Below the pieces are notes generated by a model. The model was not told where the DNA came from. It searched no databases and saw nothing but the letters and a program-made list of their open reading frames with translations. Made by a program: the position numbers and the translations under genes. 64,000 nucleotides of DNA from Pipra filicauda (lineage: Eukaryota; Chordata; Aves; Passeriformes; Pipridae): NCBI RefSeq assembly GCF_003945595.2, contig NW_024104356.1, positions 1 to 64,000 on the forward strand. The letters are read 5' to 3'. How positions within the stretch are numbered: the stretch's first letter is position 1; each line of letters opens with the position of its first letter. Positions 51,011 to 64,000 of this stretch are shown here, piece after piece.

Positions 51011-51725
51011 TTAAACTATGAGGTCCTGTGAGCAGAGACGTGTCTAGGGCAAAGTGTGCGTACAGCACTGAAAATCTCAGCGCCTTCAGCCACAGCTTGT
51101 GCAAACCTACTCTTGTTGTGCTGCAGCAGTTTGGGAGGGTGCATGGGGCCAGACATGCTGTCTCAGCAGAGGGGTGTCCTCTCCTGCTGAGGTGGCAGTA
51201 AGTCTTAGGAAAACTGGAGAACTGGGTAGCCCTGAGCACCTGAAATCTTTCTCAGTTTTGTCAGATTGATATTTTACAGCAGAATGTCTTTGTTCAGACT
51301 ATTTGTAGCCAGCCCCTAGCTGAGAACAATTAGTATTTGTTTTAACAGCAACTGAAGCTCTTTGGAAAGAGTTTCAACAGCTAAAGGATCAGTCCTTGGT
51401 CACCAAGGGTGGGGTGTTTTTTTGGTTTTCTCCTCCCCCTCTCCCCCCTCCGTAGACTCTGCAAGTGCCTTCTCTTTTAGGAATCAATTCTGGAGCAAAT
51501 GGAGACTCACCACTAAATTATATCTCTGGGCAGAAAAGCAATGCCAAGCCATTCCGTTGATTTTGTAATGTAGGACACAGCCCCCCTTGCCCTGCGTGCA
51601 GTCATGCACAGACTCCTTGGCAGCTAATTAATAATTTGCAGTTAAGCAGCGGCTGCTTCCTTGCATCATTTCAACACGGTTGCCAAGTGGAAAATTGAAA
51701 AGCGAGAGAGAGCCAAAGAAAGGAC

Positions 51726-51751
51726 GACGACAACAACAACAACAACAACAA
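51726..51751 (+). repeat. (CAA)n microsatellite
   Basis: CGACGA followed by about seven CAA units, ending in CAAAGG. Confidence 0.92.
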
Positions 51752-52689
51752 AGGTTTAAAGTTCTAGGAAATTTCACTATGTGAGGTCAAAATTCCTTGC
51801 GTGTTCAGGGGCTGGGCTGTTGGCTGGCAGGCGCCTCAAGCTAACATGGCAAGGCCCTTTCTTTTCAAAGTCCTGTTCTCCTAAAGCACCTCCTGTTTGA
51901 CAGGAGTTTCTCAGCCTTAAAATGCCCATGTGTTTGGAGAAGGGGAGGATGTGGGGAGTATGCAGGGCTAGGGCAGGCTGAAGATAAATTGAGTGGGGGT
52001 TTTTCTGATGGTTGGGAAGGTGACAAATGCTCTAAGGAAGGGGACGGGCAAGGAAGGATGGTGAAGCAGACCTCCCAGGACAGGACTGGCACAACTAAGG
52101 GATTCACAGAGCAGACAATACCCAAGAGTGGGCTTACAGCCAAGAGAAACCTGGTCCTAGCTTTTCTGGATCCTGGGGAAGACATCTTGCCATATGCCTC
52201 TCCTCCCAGTCTGCTGGTAAAGAGTTGGACTGTGTTTGGCCTGTTCATGGCACAGAAGGGCTTTCCTCTGGGTGGAGGATTTTTAGCACATTCCAGTTCA
52301 AAAACAATAACAGTATTGTCTCGTGAGTTAGGTTTTCCACTCTTTTATGCTGCTAGCCCTGGGGAGAAGCTAGGGCATGCACAGCAAGAAGTACAACAGC
52401 TGAACTGAGCTCTTGGGGGTTTTATACATCTTCATGCTTGAGGTTGTTGGAGATGTGAGGAGAAGAGGCCCAAGGGAAGGCTAGTTTTCAGAGCATGTGA
52501 TGAGCTGCTTTTGCTTTGCTTGCCTTTCTTCTGTCTTCTCCTCTCCATGGAGGAAGCCATGGAGGCATGTTCTTCTGACTCTTCCTATTTACAGTCACAG
52601 TAGTCTTCATGAGTTTGGCAGCTCCAGAATCTGTCTGGCTGGAGACTAGCAATTGTCTGTGGGAGGCAGACATAAAAGTTCATCAGTCT

Positions 52690-52740
52690 CAAAAACATAA
52701 CCTATGAGGAAAGGCTGAAGGATCTGAAGAAGGAAAACCT
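52690..52740 (+). mobile_element. CR1 fragment (short)
   Basis: 'aacataacctatgaggaaaggctgaaggatctg' resembles the CR1 segment 'cctatgaggaaaggctgagagagctg'. It is about 50 bp, sense, with no clear tail. Confidence 0.5.
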
Positions 52741-53631
52741 TTTTGAAAACATTTTTTTAAATACACAAAAGGTTTTGCTCCTCCACTTCTGCTTGGAGGA
52801 GACTGAGGCTTGCAGATACCTGACATGAGAAAAGATGAGGGAATGTGGGAGGCTGAATGGTTTCATTAAAAAAAGTTTTTTTCCCATGTTCACCCTCCTG
52901 GTTTGGGGGTTTTCTGGAGAAGGAAGGAACCAATGGTGTGGATGACTCATGGCTCTTTTCTAAGAAGCCCAGTAATGGTGGGTTGAATCACTGGGTGAAC
53001 ATGGGCAGAGCTGTAAATACCCAGAAGTCTTGGCCTCATTCTGCTGCTCACATTTCATGATTTTATGACTAAACCTAAACCTGGGGCTCACAGTCCTTTC
53101 CAGGGAGGTAAATTTAACAGCACACATGTATCATCAGCCACATCTCTTCCTCTTTGCCCTGAGCCTTTGTACACAAAGCAATGATGGGGGGCTTGTAGCT
53201 TCTTGCAGTTTCTTGATCCTGTGGGATTCACGCGGGCTGAGCGTGACTGAATGGCTGCGGTCCTGTGGATGAGAAATGCCTCACACCCTGCTGGCATCCA
53301 GAAAGGATTACTGTTCCCCTGCTTAATGCGTTTGTTTAATGCCCATTCCATGAGGCTGTTTCTCAGGCTGTTTTCCTTGCAAGATATGTCTCTGTGTGTG
53401 CAATTAGCTAAGAGACATTAGTTTAATGACTTGTGTGTGTTTGAGTTAGGCCCAGCCCTATCTCAGATGGCTGCCTTTCTCCTGTCTGGAGACTTAATTC
53501 TCTGCAGCACAAACTGCTCTGTCATGCTCATCCCAGGCACTGGATGCAGACAGTGTCTCTTGCCGGTCCCCAGCCACAGGAACCCTGCTATCACACATAA
53601 TTACCTCCTTGACTCATCACGACTTTTATTG

Positions 53632-53662
53632 CCCCCCCCCTTCCTTTTTTTGTTTTGTTTTG
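53632..53662 (+). repeat. Polypyrimidine tract
   Basis: Nine C residues, TTCC, then a T-rich run (TTTTTTTGTTTTGTTTTG). Low complexity. Confidence 0.9.
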
Positions 53663-56600
53663 TAAGTTTGATTTGTTCTTTCGAGGCTATTGTTTCCATC
53701 CCTGTATTCCCAGTGGCTCCAGAGGACTGCAGTGTATTCATGCAGGAATTACTGGGGCGGGCTCTGTGGTCTGTTTTGTGTAAGAGTTCAGACTGAGTGA
53801 TTGTTTTGGTCTCTTCTGGCTGGTTTCTGAGCTTATGGGTTAGGCAGAGGGAGAGTTATATCTGAACAGCAAGCTGCATTGTTCAGTAGCCTGATGCTGA
53901 AGCAGAATCCTTCACCAAAATGTAGATCATCATTTCTTTTAATGAACTGATGAACTAATGAACTGTCTTGGTCATCTCAAGTGGTCCACAGCAGCTCACT
54001 GAGCAGTGGCTCAGGTAAGATGAAGGGAACACTGATCATCCAGTCTCCTGAATAGTTATAGTGCTAGAAATTTTCAGGACCACCCTCCACCTTTTTTTTT
54101 CTCAGTCTTTTCTTTCCATATACTTCAGCCCCAGCTTCAAAACTCAACCCAACAAATGTGTCGGCAGAGGGCACTGGTAAAAGACAGGCTCTTCTTTTTC
54201 CATTCCTGGCTGGATTAAAACTTTTGCTGGCTCAGCTGGATGGCTTCTCCTCTAGGCACAAATGGATTAAGTTTCCAGAGCCATCAGTGTGAGAACTATT
54301 TGCAGAGATTGGTCCTGCACAACAACATTTATGGGAAGAAAGGCAAGCAGATATAGGTATCTTGTAGGCTTGATGATAGGTATAAGCATGGTCAGATAGT
54401 TTTTTTGAACCAGACATTGTCTGCCTAATGCAACCTCTGGCCCTTTCCTTAAAAGTGAGGGCAGGAGGAGTGCTGTACATTTTGGATAGCAATAAGACAG
54501 TTTATCTGCATGTCTGGCCTTGTGGAAAGTTTTATTGGGCCTGCAGAAGTGTCTATATTCTTTTCAGTTCCTCCCTCCTTGTGCTAATATCCATAGGTAA
54601 GGTCTTTGAAGTCATGACTTGCAGCTCTCACTCAGGAGAGGCCTATACTTGCTCCCTTGATGGAAACTGAGGAAAAAAAGAGGTGTTTGGGTGGACCATG
54701 TTGGAAGACTTCCTTCAAGGATTTCTCCTTGGGTACAATGTGTGTGCCACAGAGGCAGCTGTTCTGGAATAGGTTTTTTGAGATACTGTCTGGAGCAACA
54801 GGAAAGTAAGTGACAAGTTCATATCTTTCATTGCTTTTCCTCAACAATTTGCACTTCTATAGTAGATTTGGCAAGGCATCAGCTTCAGACTTGGCACCAG
54901 GAGGAACAACTGAATTAATTTACCTTATCTCTGCTTTAAAAATTCCAAGACCTATCAGTTTATTGTCATCCAGGAAAGCAGTGTGACATTTCTCTTATTG
55001 CTGACTACATTGTTCATGTTAAAAAGTGTCATTCATGATGTTTTTGGATGGATATAAATCAAATACATTCCTTTCATTGATGCAATTAATGAGCTGAAGG
55101 CATGGGGTAATTGTTAAACTGGTGGATACTGAAAATTAAGGCCTTCAAGAATAACAACAAATCCATGTCTATAATAGAAAGAGCAAAGACATGTCAATCT
55201 TGTTTAGTTACCTGGTTATAGGATTCAAGTTCCTTCACTGACAGTTTCAAAAAGAGTGTGATGGGCTAAGAATAGAAGAATACCAGATCCAGTAGCTCCT
55301 ATTGAACCAAACTCATATGAACTCTCTCATCAGACATGCTTTAATTTTCTTACAGAAATTGTTTTCCTACAATGAAAACCAGTCCTTTTTGTGAAGCTAA
55401 GTATTTCAACAGGGAACATCTCTCTCTGAGGATTTTTTTCCTAGATTTTTCATGGGAAACTGACCAAATAATCCCAACTATGAGATTATTGTCTTTTAAA
55501 CAAAATTTATGGGCCTTTGCTGAAAGACTCACAGGTTTTTTTTCTTCATCCAAAACCTGAGAAACATGTTACAAAGAGATCAAGGATAATGACATTTTTT
55601 AGCACAGAAAAGCAACAACATTTTAACAACCTTTCTTCTGACCAGCTTGGCTAATTGTTCATTCAAAGACTGTTAAAAGACTTGAAGAGGAACAAAACCT
55701 CCATGCTTAGGTGGTACCAAACCCAGCTACATGGAAGGCCCCTCTCAAACAGCCTGATAACAGTGCCAAAACCTTGCCAGTCCCAGCTGACCAGCCTGAC
55801 TCATTTAGTTTCCAACTCCCATGACCCAAGGCTTGGGGTTTTGGCCCCATCAGGTTTCTTTTGCAAAGAGATGAGAACCTCCAGATTGCACATAAGCTCC
55901 ATTATTTCCACACCTCCAAGGTGATTCCAAGGGAAAGGGGACAAAAGGACATCTGTCCTAGGGGATGAGCAGGGAAGCCACCAGGAGTTCATGGTGCAGA
56001 GACTGGACTCTGGTCCTTGGCTGCTCTGTGCATCTTCCCCCCACAGAAGACATTAAAGGTCATCGTTGTGCCCACTTCTCAAGGCTTGGTTTTTGTTAAG
56101 CACATAGCCTTGGGTTTGCTATCTCTGGCTCTGTGTGCAGGCTCTTCCTGATCTCTGGACCAAGCTACTCCTGAAAAGAAAAATCCAGAAAAATCCTACG
56201 AAAAGGACTCTTGGGTCTTTCCCCTTTTAGACCTTGAAGGGAAAGCTCCATTTGGGCCTGTGGCCATCTTTAAATAGAATTGTGTCAAAAGATGAGTTTA
56301 TCCCTTCATTTATTGGACAGAACAGCCTAATCTCCCTGTCATTCAGGTCTTGCTAAAGCTTCACAAGTGTTGGATGTGGCTGTCTGAGCCAGCGTTCTGC
56401 CTGGCCTCAGTGCTGTCATCATGTTTTGGGGTGAGAAGTGAGAACCTTGGATACAGATGGATGCACTCATGCACAGGTAATTCCCACTCCCACAGACACC
56501 ACAGGCCAAGCTCCCCTGCTGCCAACAAGATTTCTCTGTTGGACTTAGAGGGATGGAAAGGGTAAAAGGGGTGCACAGGCTGCAGCAAGCCAGGGATGGA

Positions 56601-59600
56601 TGCCAGCTGTCCCATGCATAAGTCTCCAGGGTTTTAACCTCCAGACCACAGTGCTCAGCTTCTTCTGAAAAAGGACAAGGCTGTACAGCAAAACTGTGGA
56701 ACTGGGAGGCTTTCAGGCTGAAACGAGTCCAAAAGACATATTAACAGGCATGAGGGGCCTGTGATGAAATAGCTAAGGTATTAATGCAGCCAGAGGCTGG
56801 TAATGAATACAAGAAATGCCCACATTTACCCAAGAGGTCCCAAAGGTCTCTTGCCCAGAACATTATGATCCCTAAAGAAATCTCTTTAGAAAGTTAAACC
56901 ACAGGGTTAGGGCTCCAGAACAAAATCTGGGCTATTGTGGTCTCTCAGCTGTTCTGACCCCTTGTCTGATGAAAATCTATTTAGCAGTTTTGTGGTTTTT
57001 AAAGAACATGGATATTATCCTCTGGGAATTGTCATCCAGAGTCCTGTCAGATGACCATACCCTCTTGCCCCTAGGGATGGCCTGAGCCTCCCACTGTGCC
57101 CTGTGGCTGTGACGCAGGTAGCAAAGCTTGGTTCTCATTTTTTCAGATGAGATTCTATCCCCTGGTGACAGGGCAAACCCTGAACTCTCAAGTACTACCT
57201 GTGGTGTACAAAATGTTCTTCTAGTACTTTGCTCTCTCTCTCCATCTCTCAGCTGCTGAAGGAAACCTATGAGGCGCAGAGCACAGGTCAGCGAGGCTAA
57301 ACTGCCATCATCACAATCTGAGCTTCACCTCTTCCTGTTGGCTTGTCCCATTACTTCTTCAATGCATGGAAAGCCTGGAGATGGTCTGTTGGTGCTGAAC
57401 AGAGCTGAGCTGCAAGGAGAAGATGGGACCTGGAGGCTGATGTGAGCAGACAGTTGGATGGCTGAGCATCTCCAGTGCTGGATATGATACAAACACCATA
57501 GAAACAAGGAAACCAAAGCAGGTTTGATGGATCATCCTCTAAAGTTAATTCCAACTTAGTGCTCATCTGACCTGCTTTTTGGAGGGGTGGACCCACCTTT
57601 TAGGACTCATGCACTGCAGTCAGGCACCTTTTTGACCCTTACAAGGGAGACAGTCCCACCGTTGGTGTGGGCAGGTCCTGCCCATCCCCACGGCTGTACC
57701 CACACTGCTTAACTGTTTATGTGTCTGCGTGTCCTTTAGCCTCTTTGTCCTTGAGAATTTGTTCTTCTTTTGTATATGTGGTTTCCCATTCAGGGTGCCC
57801 CAATGAGGAAGGGCTGGTGAGTGGAGGTCTTGCTGTATGGTACTAGCATGGCCCTTGGCACGAAAACACAACTGATGCTGCAGTTATTTTGTGCACCTGA
57901 TGTGAGAGTCCTTACAGCCATTCTTTGCTTCAACCATTTACAAGGTCTGATTTTAGTCCAAAACAAGCTTTCTTGAAATAAAATAGTCGTTTTCCAGTCT
58001 TCCTGTAGAAGCCAAAAGTATTTTAAGTTGGACTGGACTGGCCTAAACACAGGATGGAGAGGGAGTCAGTATGTTGGGGACATTTTAATAATGAAGAGAA
58101 GAATGTGAAAGGAAGGATTAAACATGGTGTTTTATGTGTATTTATTGAGTCAATTTATAAGGTGCCTTTTGCAAAATATCTTGAGCACTGCATGAAAAAC
58201 CACAACGCAAAATATTTGAAAAATTTGCACATGAAGCCAATGTGTCCCAGCATACAGCCAGGCAGCGGAAGAGAACCTGGCACAGGGAGCACCTCTCTAA
58301 TCACCAGGCCCCAGCAAAAGGAGATCTGTGTCTGTAGGGCGAGGTGAGCTATCCAGGGAAGGATCTGTTCCCTGTGCACAAGCCAGCCACGGGTGTGTCT
58401 CTGTGAGCAGCCTGGAGGACAGGGTGGCTCAGCCCATCAGTCTGCAAGCAGAGAGTCCTGAGCCGACAGACCTCAGTGGAGACAGGGTGACCCTGGCTGA
58501 TCTGGGAGGCCTGAAGGTGACCCATTGCAAGCCCAGCTGGTGAACACACAGTCCACAGGAGCAGGACTGCCTGGATGGGGAGCATGTTGGGGAATGCAAC
58601 CACTGCTCCTTCTGTACTGCACAGTCCCCAGCACTGCTGCCCCTGGACCGTTCTCAGGGAGAGGCCAATTAGCAGCCCACTGCTCAATTTCACCTGTAAT
58701 TTCACCTGGCCAAGGCAAGAGCACAGATGTTTGTGGTATGGTTTCTGTTATGGGATTTTCTTGCTTGGAACTGAAGGCCAGCAGGATTCTTTACTTCAGC
58801 ATGCTTCCATGCTGATGGCTTTTTCCTGTGAGATGTCCAGAGCTGCCCCTCCAGCTGTGGGGCTCTGCTCAACCCTGCCGACGGGCTGTCAAGTCCTGCC
58901 ACAGTGTGACTGCCTCCCTCAAACCTCTGGGAAGTCCGTGGCACACCCATGTGTTGAGGAATATTATAAAGAAAGCACTTAAAAAGAGTGCTTTGAAGTC
59001 ACAGATAGCTTGGTAACCTCTTGACTTTTTTTGGACAGGTATGTGGAAAAATATTCTGCTGAGGATTTAACTGAATTAAAGAGCAAGTAGAGACCTCAGG
59101 GTAAAATTGCAGCACCTCTATTATATACCTTCCTCAATTGTTTTTAAGGGTGGCAAGGAACTGAAAATGGGTAAAGTAGAAAAATGACCATGATGATTGT
59201 TTTAAGCCATACAAGATGTATTTTTTAGCATCTGTAGCACAGTTAATTTCCTGATACAGTATTTTTCCTGAAAATAGGAAATATATATATTTATAATAAA
59301 AATGAAGGAACACCATGCCCACAGCACAGGAATTAATCTGTACACAAGGACATTTCTTCAGAGAAGGAAGCATACCTACAAAAGAAAGTTTCATTGCAGG
59401 AAATACTGCTCACCAAAATGCTGAATTAGGCATATTTGAAGAGATAACTTTGTCTTGCAAATCTAACTTGTGTGGTTTCTGCTGTGGTTTAGACTGAGGG
59501 AGATGAGTGAGGTCAATAAACATTGTGAGTGGGGTGGCCTTCATCAGGTTGACTTCTCTACAGTCAGCCACTTCCTTCTCTTCAAATGAGGAAGGAGGGT

Positions 59601-61489
59601 GAAACAAGTAACAAAAAAACCCAAGAAAACCAGCTCATAAAACTATCTGGTTTTAGCTCTTGCCTTTGTCAACTGACTGAAGCGCAATCCACAAAGTAGA
59701 TCTTAGGTTGGTTGGCACATTTACTACATATATTAAAGCTTTGGGCGATCTCTGTTGGGAAGGGGGTTGGGTGTCCCTTGAGAGTGGCCCAGGGTCTTTT
59801 GAATTGGCTTCCCAGTGGGATGAAGCCATGGTGAAGAGTCAGAAGTATTCTAAACGTGATTCATTTCACTATATATGAGTTGGTTGTCCACCTCCCTGTC
59901 CCAGTTTTGGAAGAGAGGTGATAACAAGAATTATGAAGCCCAAGCCTTCCACTGGGATCCTGAATGAGAAGCATGGACTGATACACCTGCATCTTGCTGT
60001 GAGAAAGGCAGCATCACCTGGCTTTCTGTCACAGGGTTTTCAGGTATTATTTGGACACTGTCCTTACTTGGAGGACTTTACCAGCTAGGAACAGAGCTGA
60101 TTTACAGTCTGATATTTTTCAGAAATAACCATGTGCCTAAAGCATAGAGGTGCTTGTGTGGAAGATCGTAGAATAGGGGCTGATACTTGGAACTGCTGTA
60201 AAGCATTGCTGGGGGAGCTGGTTTGCATGCAGAAGGATTTGACCTTGACCTTTCTCCTGCAGTTCAAGCCAACATCCTCTACCCCTAAGCCTGAAAAATG
60301 TTCCTCCCCCTTGTTTTAAAAATACATTTGTTATGTCTAATGTTGCTGGCCAGAGCAATGGCACAGACTTTTACCCGCAGAGCTATGTGGGTCAGGGGTG
60401 GGAGGTGATGTGACATGTGAGTGGCTTTAGCTTGGCTCACTGAAGTCCTCAGTGCAGTTACAACAGTAGAACTGTTCTCTTATGGGAACAGTTTATTGTC
60501 ATCCCAGGGGGTGGTGGCTTTATTGTCCCAGTGGGAAGTACAGCCCTGCTACTCCTCCTGGGCTCACACTCAGCTGTGGCAGCCACAAGCTCGCTATGAC
60601 ATCCATGCTGCCACTTCTAGAGTTGGTTTGAAGGCAGATACACAAAGCTCTGACCTGCTCACATTCAAAGGACCTGCCGAAGGGCTCAGGCTCTGGGTAT
60701 CTCGGAGCAGCGTCTCTGATCATCCACAGCATGTGAGCCAAGTCTTGGATCTTGGCTGCACAGCTCCAGGCCTTACATGGGGCATGTGTTGGTGTGTGAG
60801 TAATGTGGCTAGCAGAAGAGTCCCATTTCAGGGATAAGCTCAGGTAGAGTAGTCATGTCCCCTGTGATCCCTTGAGTTAGGTACAGAGCAGGGCATGGAC
60901 AGAAGCAGCGATGGAACATGTTTGTCTGCCCCAAGCACAGAGGTAACAGCCAGGCTGCATGGTCCCCAGCCAGAGCACCAAAGCACCCAGGCCCAGCTCC
61001 AGAGTGATTCTCCTAGGGATCACACACACAGCTTCCTCTGCCCCAGCTGCTGGGGAGAATGGAGGCCACTGCCATGCTGCCAGGTGCCTGTGTGAGTCAC
61101 AGAGCACGTGTCCCCCCCTGCCCTCACCCCCAAGTCAGTCTAGACACAGGGAAGTCCAGCTGCCTGCAAACACCTCGTCCCATCAGCTTCCTGGCCAAGC
61201 AGCGGTCTCCTGGCTGGCTTGGGTAATTTGGAAGGACTCCAGTGGAGGATTTGGCAGACTTATCTCTCGCAATTCTTCCCAGTTCAGACCAATGTGGTAA
61301 ACTGGTTTACCAAGCACTTCATACTGTTCACTGTGCTTTTGCCTTCTTCGAGTAATGACTGTGTTTATGGGAAAAATGTCAATGTGCATGAGGTGACACC
61401 CCTTGCCCTTATATGAGAGGTTACTATCATGCTGGAGTGGGAGCATCTACTTGTTTTTGCAGGAGAAAAGCAGGTCTAGAGGGCAACAC

Positions 61490-61560
61490 AGTGATTTTAC
61501 AAGCAGCACTGTTAGGTATAGGAAGCCGCATGGTTGAGTCCCACCTCTGCCACACCAGGG
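61490..61560 (+). repeat. MIR-like SINE relic
   Basis: GGTTGAGTCCCACCTCTGCCACA matches the MIR segment around its B-box-derived core (GGTTCGAATCCCGGCTCTGCCAC), preceded by 'cagcactgttaggtatagg'. Ancient and short. Confidence 0.5.
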
Positions 61561-62267
61561 TGGATTTTCTAGAGAATTCCCAGAAGTAGGGGATCTTCAA
61601 GATTTCCTAAGACTCTACCTGCCTGGGAGGATGCACGCAATATCATGGTGGCATGTGGATCACGCTGAGCTTGCTGTCAAACCTCTCCAGGTGCTTATCA
61701 CTGCCACTGATTTTTTTGATGTGAATAGTTTGTGTAGAGAAGCTGCTGTTTTCCCACAGACCATGACTTAAACCTCGTGGCAGCTCATGTACAGGCTGCT
61801 GGCAGTGTGGGTATACAGGAATCCTGGCTGGCTTCCATGCAGCTACCTGCCCTGCCCTGTCCCTTGAAATTAAGAGATATAGAAGCTATCTCCTAGGAGA
61901 TCTTCTGTGTTTATGCTCTGCTGGGTCAGACTGGCCCACAAAAGCTATCGGGCTGGGGTTGTTTATGCATCAGCTAAATGGTTGGAGGAGTTTGAAAGCT
62001 GGACATCTCCTTATAACCAGCTGTGGCCCCATTGCCTCTCCATGGAGCAGGGTAATCCTGCTTAGACAGAAGGATGGCAGTATACTCCTGACATCCTCTT
62101 CTAGGCACATTAATGCAGCACCAGAAAGCAGTGTTAATGTCCTTCAGGGAGACAGATCCACAAATCTTAAGAACCTGAGCTAGAAAAACCTTGTTTTATT
62201 GAGACATTGGGTAATTCAAAGAGGTACAAGTGGCCAGAGTTATGTCTCCCTGTGATGTTTCCTTTTC

Positions 62268-62287
62268 TTTTTTTTTTTTTTTTTTTT
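62268..62287. repeat. T20 homopolymer
   Basis: Uninterrupted run of 20 T. It could be the poly(A) tail of a minus-strand retroposon, but no body is recognisable downstream. Confidence 0.9.
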
Positions 62288-62766
62288 AACTCACCGTCCT
62301 TCACTTTCTGTATCCATTGCAGTTTCTAGCAATGGATAGAAACTGTTCAGCTTTTCCCTGCCCACTCCCCTTGCATTCCCAGTGCATACAGCCCTGCAGA
62401 AATGCAGCACTGGGCTGTAAAGAGCTGACTTTTACCGAGGAGCTGGTCTCACCAAGCTCCTGGCATCCGGCAGAGGGCAAGCGAGCTAAAACAGCAATCC
62501 TGTCCCTGCAGTCCCTCCTACACTGCGCACACCTTAGGGAAGATTTTTTGGGATTGTTCTGGGCTCTCTGCAGACAAGATCACATTATCCAACCTCTTTT
62601 TTCCCCATTTCACCTGGCTGCATCTTGCCATTTCTCCTGGCCAGCAATGTCATATTTTATTCTTTTCTAAATTAGTGTCCTGATTTGTACAGGCATGATC
62701 TTACATTCAACACTTTTAGCTATTTTTCAGTCTGACTAGATACAGGAAGTTTTTTTGTTTTGGTTT

Positions 62767-62787
62767 GGGTTGGGTTTTGGGGGGGGG
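62767..62787 (+). repeat. G-rich tract, G-quadruplex motif
   Basis: GGG TT GGG TTTT then nine consecutive G; satisfies the four-run G3 pattern with short loops. A TGTGTG stretch follows. Confidence 0.8.
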
Positions 62788-64000
62788 TGTGTGTATGTTT
62801 TTTGTTTCCTCTGCTTATTTCCTGCGGTTTTGGAAGACATCTTCCTCTTTTTTGGTCCACTTTGGAGCACAGGCCCTGGGATCTTGAAAGCTGATTCCCT
62901 GGAAGAGCTGCTGTTTCCCCAGCTTGCCTGCTATAAGCAAGGAGCAGTTCTGCCCAAGGTGTGCACAAACATTACTCAAATAGTGCCTGCTGCTCTTTAC
63001 AGCTATAGTACATCCATACATTCATGCTGTAACCTGTTACTGTTCCAGCTGGCAGCTATACAGTCCCATTTTCTTCAGGACAGAATCTTCCTAATCAAGT
63101 CCCCTTCCTTCTGGGACTGTGCACTGTTCGCCCTTACACCTGGCTGAGGTTTAAGATTTAATCAGATAATTAAAAAAATTAAAAAAGCAAGTTTGAAGTG
63201 AAGCAGATATTTCTGTCCTCTTTTTTTTTGGAATGCTCTGTCTTTGTTCTCAGAACAAATTAATGTGTGTGCATCACCAAAGTGAATTAAAGTGTGGTTC
63301 AACTCTCAAAAGACACTGCAGAAAAACAGCACCACTTGCTGTGCATTTGCTTCCTGTAAAATGTCAGCACTGGGCTGTACTTGCTGAAAGCTGGGAGAGT
63401 TAAAAATGCTGAGGGAAATCATGTACTCATTTCCCTTTGAATGCTTGGAGAGCACAGGCTCCTGGTTCTCTTAGCCTCCTCTGGAAAATCCCAGCGATGA
63501 AGATAAGTAGGCTTTACTTCAGCTCACAGCTGTTCTGTAAGGTAAAAAGAGTAACTAGTTTATTGCCTTTTATAAGGGTTCATTTGCTCTTGCCTGCTCT
63601 CCATTCCCCCCTGCAGCCACACCAGCAGTGCCCAACAGGAAAGAGTGACAGGAGGGAGAGGTGGATGCTGGAGAAGGACGGATCTAGCATGGAGCAAGAA
63701 AGCAGATTAGCAGGGTCTGGTTGGGTATATATCTCAAAAACCAGGGTGTTGCACAGGATTTGGGGTGGTAGGTTTGGACCCTCTGTTTTAGAGCTGGTAG
63801 GTGAGGAAGGAGAACCTTTGCTTGCAGAAGACTCATTAAAGAACAGCTCACTCTGGTGGGGTAGGTTTCATCTGGAGTCTGAAAGAGACAATAAACAGGA
63901 TGTCCCATAATGACATTTTTATAGAGCTGCTTTTCAGAGTGGGGCTGCACTTAAAATCCAAATTTAGTTTATTTGAGTGGGAGCATCCTCAGCTTTAATG

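Larger units (their letters stand above)
51011..57000. other. Intergenic; simple repeats and a CR1 scrap
   Basis: No gene recognised. Contains a (CAA)n tract, a CR1-like fragment near 52,690, a C-then-T tract at 53,632-53,652, and a possible conserved block at 51,600-51,715. Confidence 0.55.
57000..64000. other. Intergenic; no gene recognised
   Basis: No exon of a known family found, including any IGFBP first exon. Contains a MIR-like scrap at 61,490-61,560, a 20-base T run and a G-rich tract. The open frame at 60421-60837 has no recognisable product. Confidence 0.55.

Noticed and set aside
60421..60837. 138-codon open frame
   Set aside because: No recognisable protein and no promoter or splice evidence.
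61530..61555. tRNA gene (B-box-like sequence)
   Set aside because: No A-box or cloverleaf; better explained by a MIR relic.

Overview
This is vertebrate nuclear DNA, almost certainly from a bird. Genes are split by GT/AG introns. The dominant repeats are CR1-type LINE 3' ends, plus two copies of an LTR-like repeat that I recognise from bird (Neoaves, probably passerine) genomes. Gene order matches the amniote SMARCAL1 - RPL37A block (human 2q35). No prokaryotic, plasmid or CRISPR features are present.

Positions 1-31,693 (+ strand) hold the 3' part of SMARCAL1, the SNF2-family annealing helicase that remodels stalled replication forks. Fourteen coding exons can be joined without a frame break into 591 C-terminal residues plus a stop. 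They cover the end of the second HARP domain, both RecA-like ATPase lobes with all the key motifs I looked for, and a short acidic/basic tail ending in a lysine/arginine-rich stretch. The 5' exons (RPA-binding motif, first HARP domain) lie upstream of the window. Poly(A) signals follow at 31,781, 32,386 and 32,553.

Positions about 36,440-39,790 (+ strand) hold a complete RPL37A (60S ribosomal protein eL43, 92 aa) in four coding exons. The first coding exon contributes only the ATG. It sits in a CpG island with tandem ETS-type sites and an oligopyrimidine start. One CR1 fragment lies just upstream on the minus strand and another lies in intron 1 on the plus strand, so the promoter is bracketed by inverted CR1 copies.

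From about 39,800 to 64,000 I find no protein-coding gene. This stretch holds an LTR-like repeat split by a nested insertion (39,841-41,835), a second shorter copy (49,093-49,655), several CR1 relics, a small CpG-rich patch near 43,900, hairpins, and low-complexity tracts. In other amniotes IGFBP2 follows RPL37A, so this is probably the intergenic space before IGFBP2; that is inferred from synteny only.

The two genes are independent housekeeping genes sharing a strand, one for replication-fork repair and one for translation. I did not find an undescribed biological system. The most interesting items are the SMARCAL1 C-terminus, the inverted CR1 pair around the RPL37A promoter, the paired hairpins near 42,900, and the nested LTR-like insertion.
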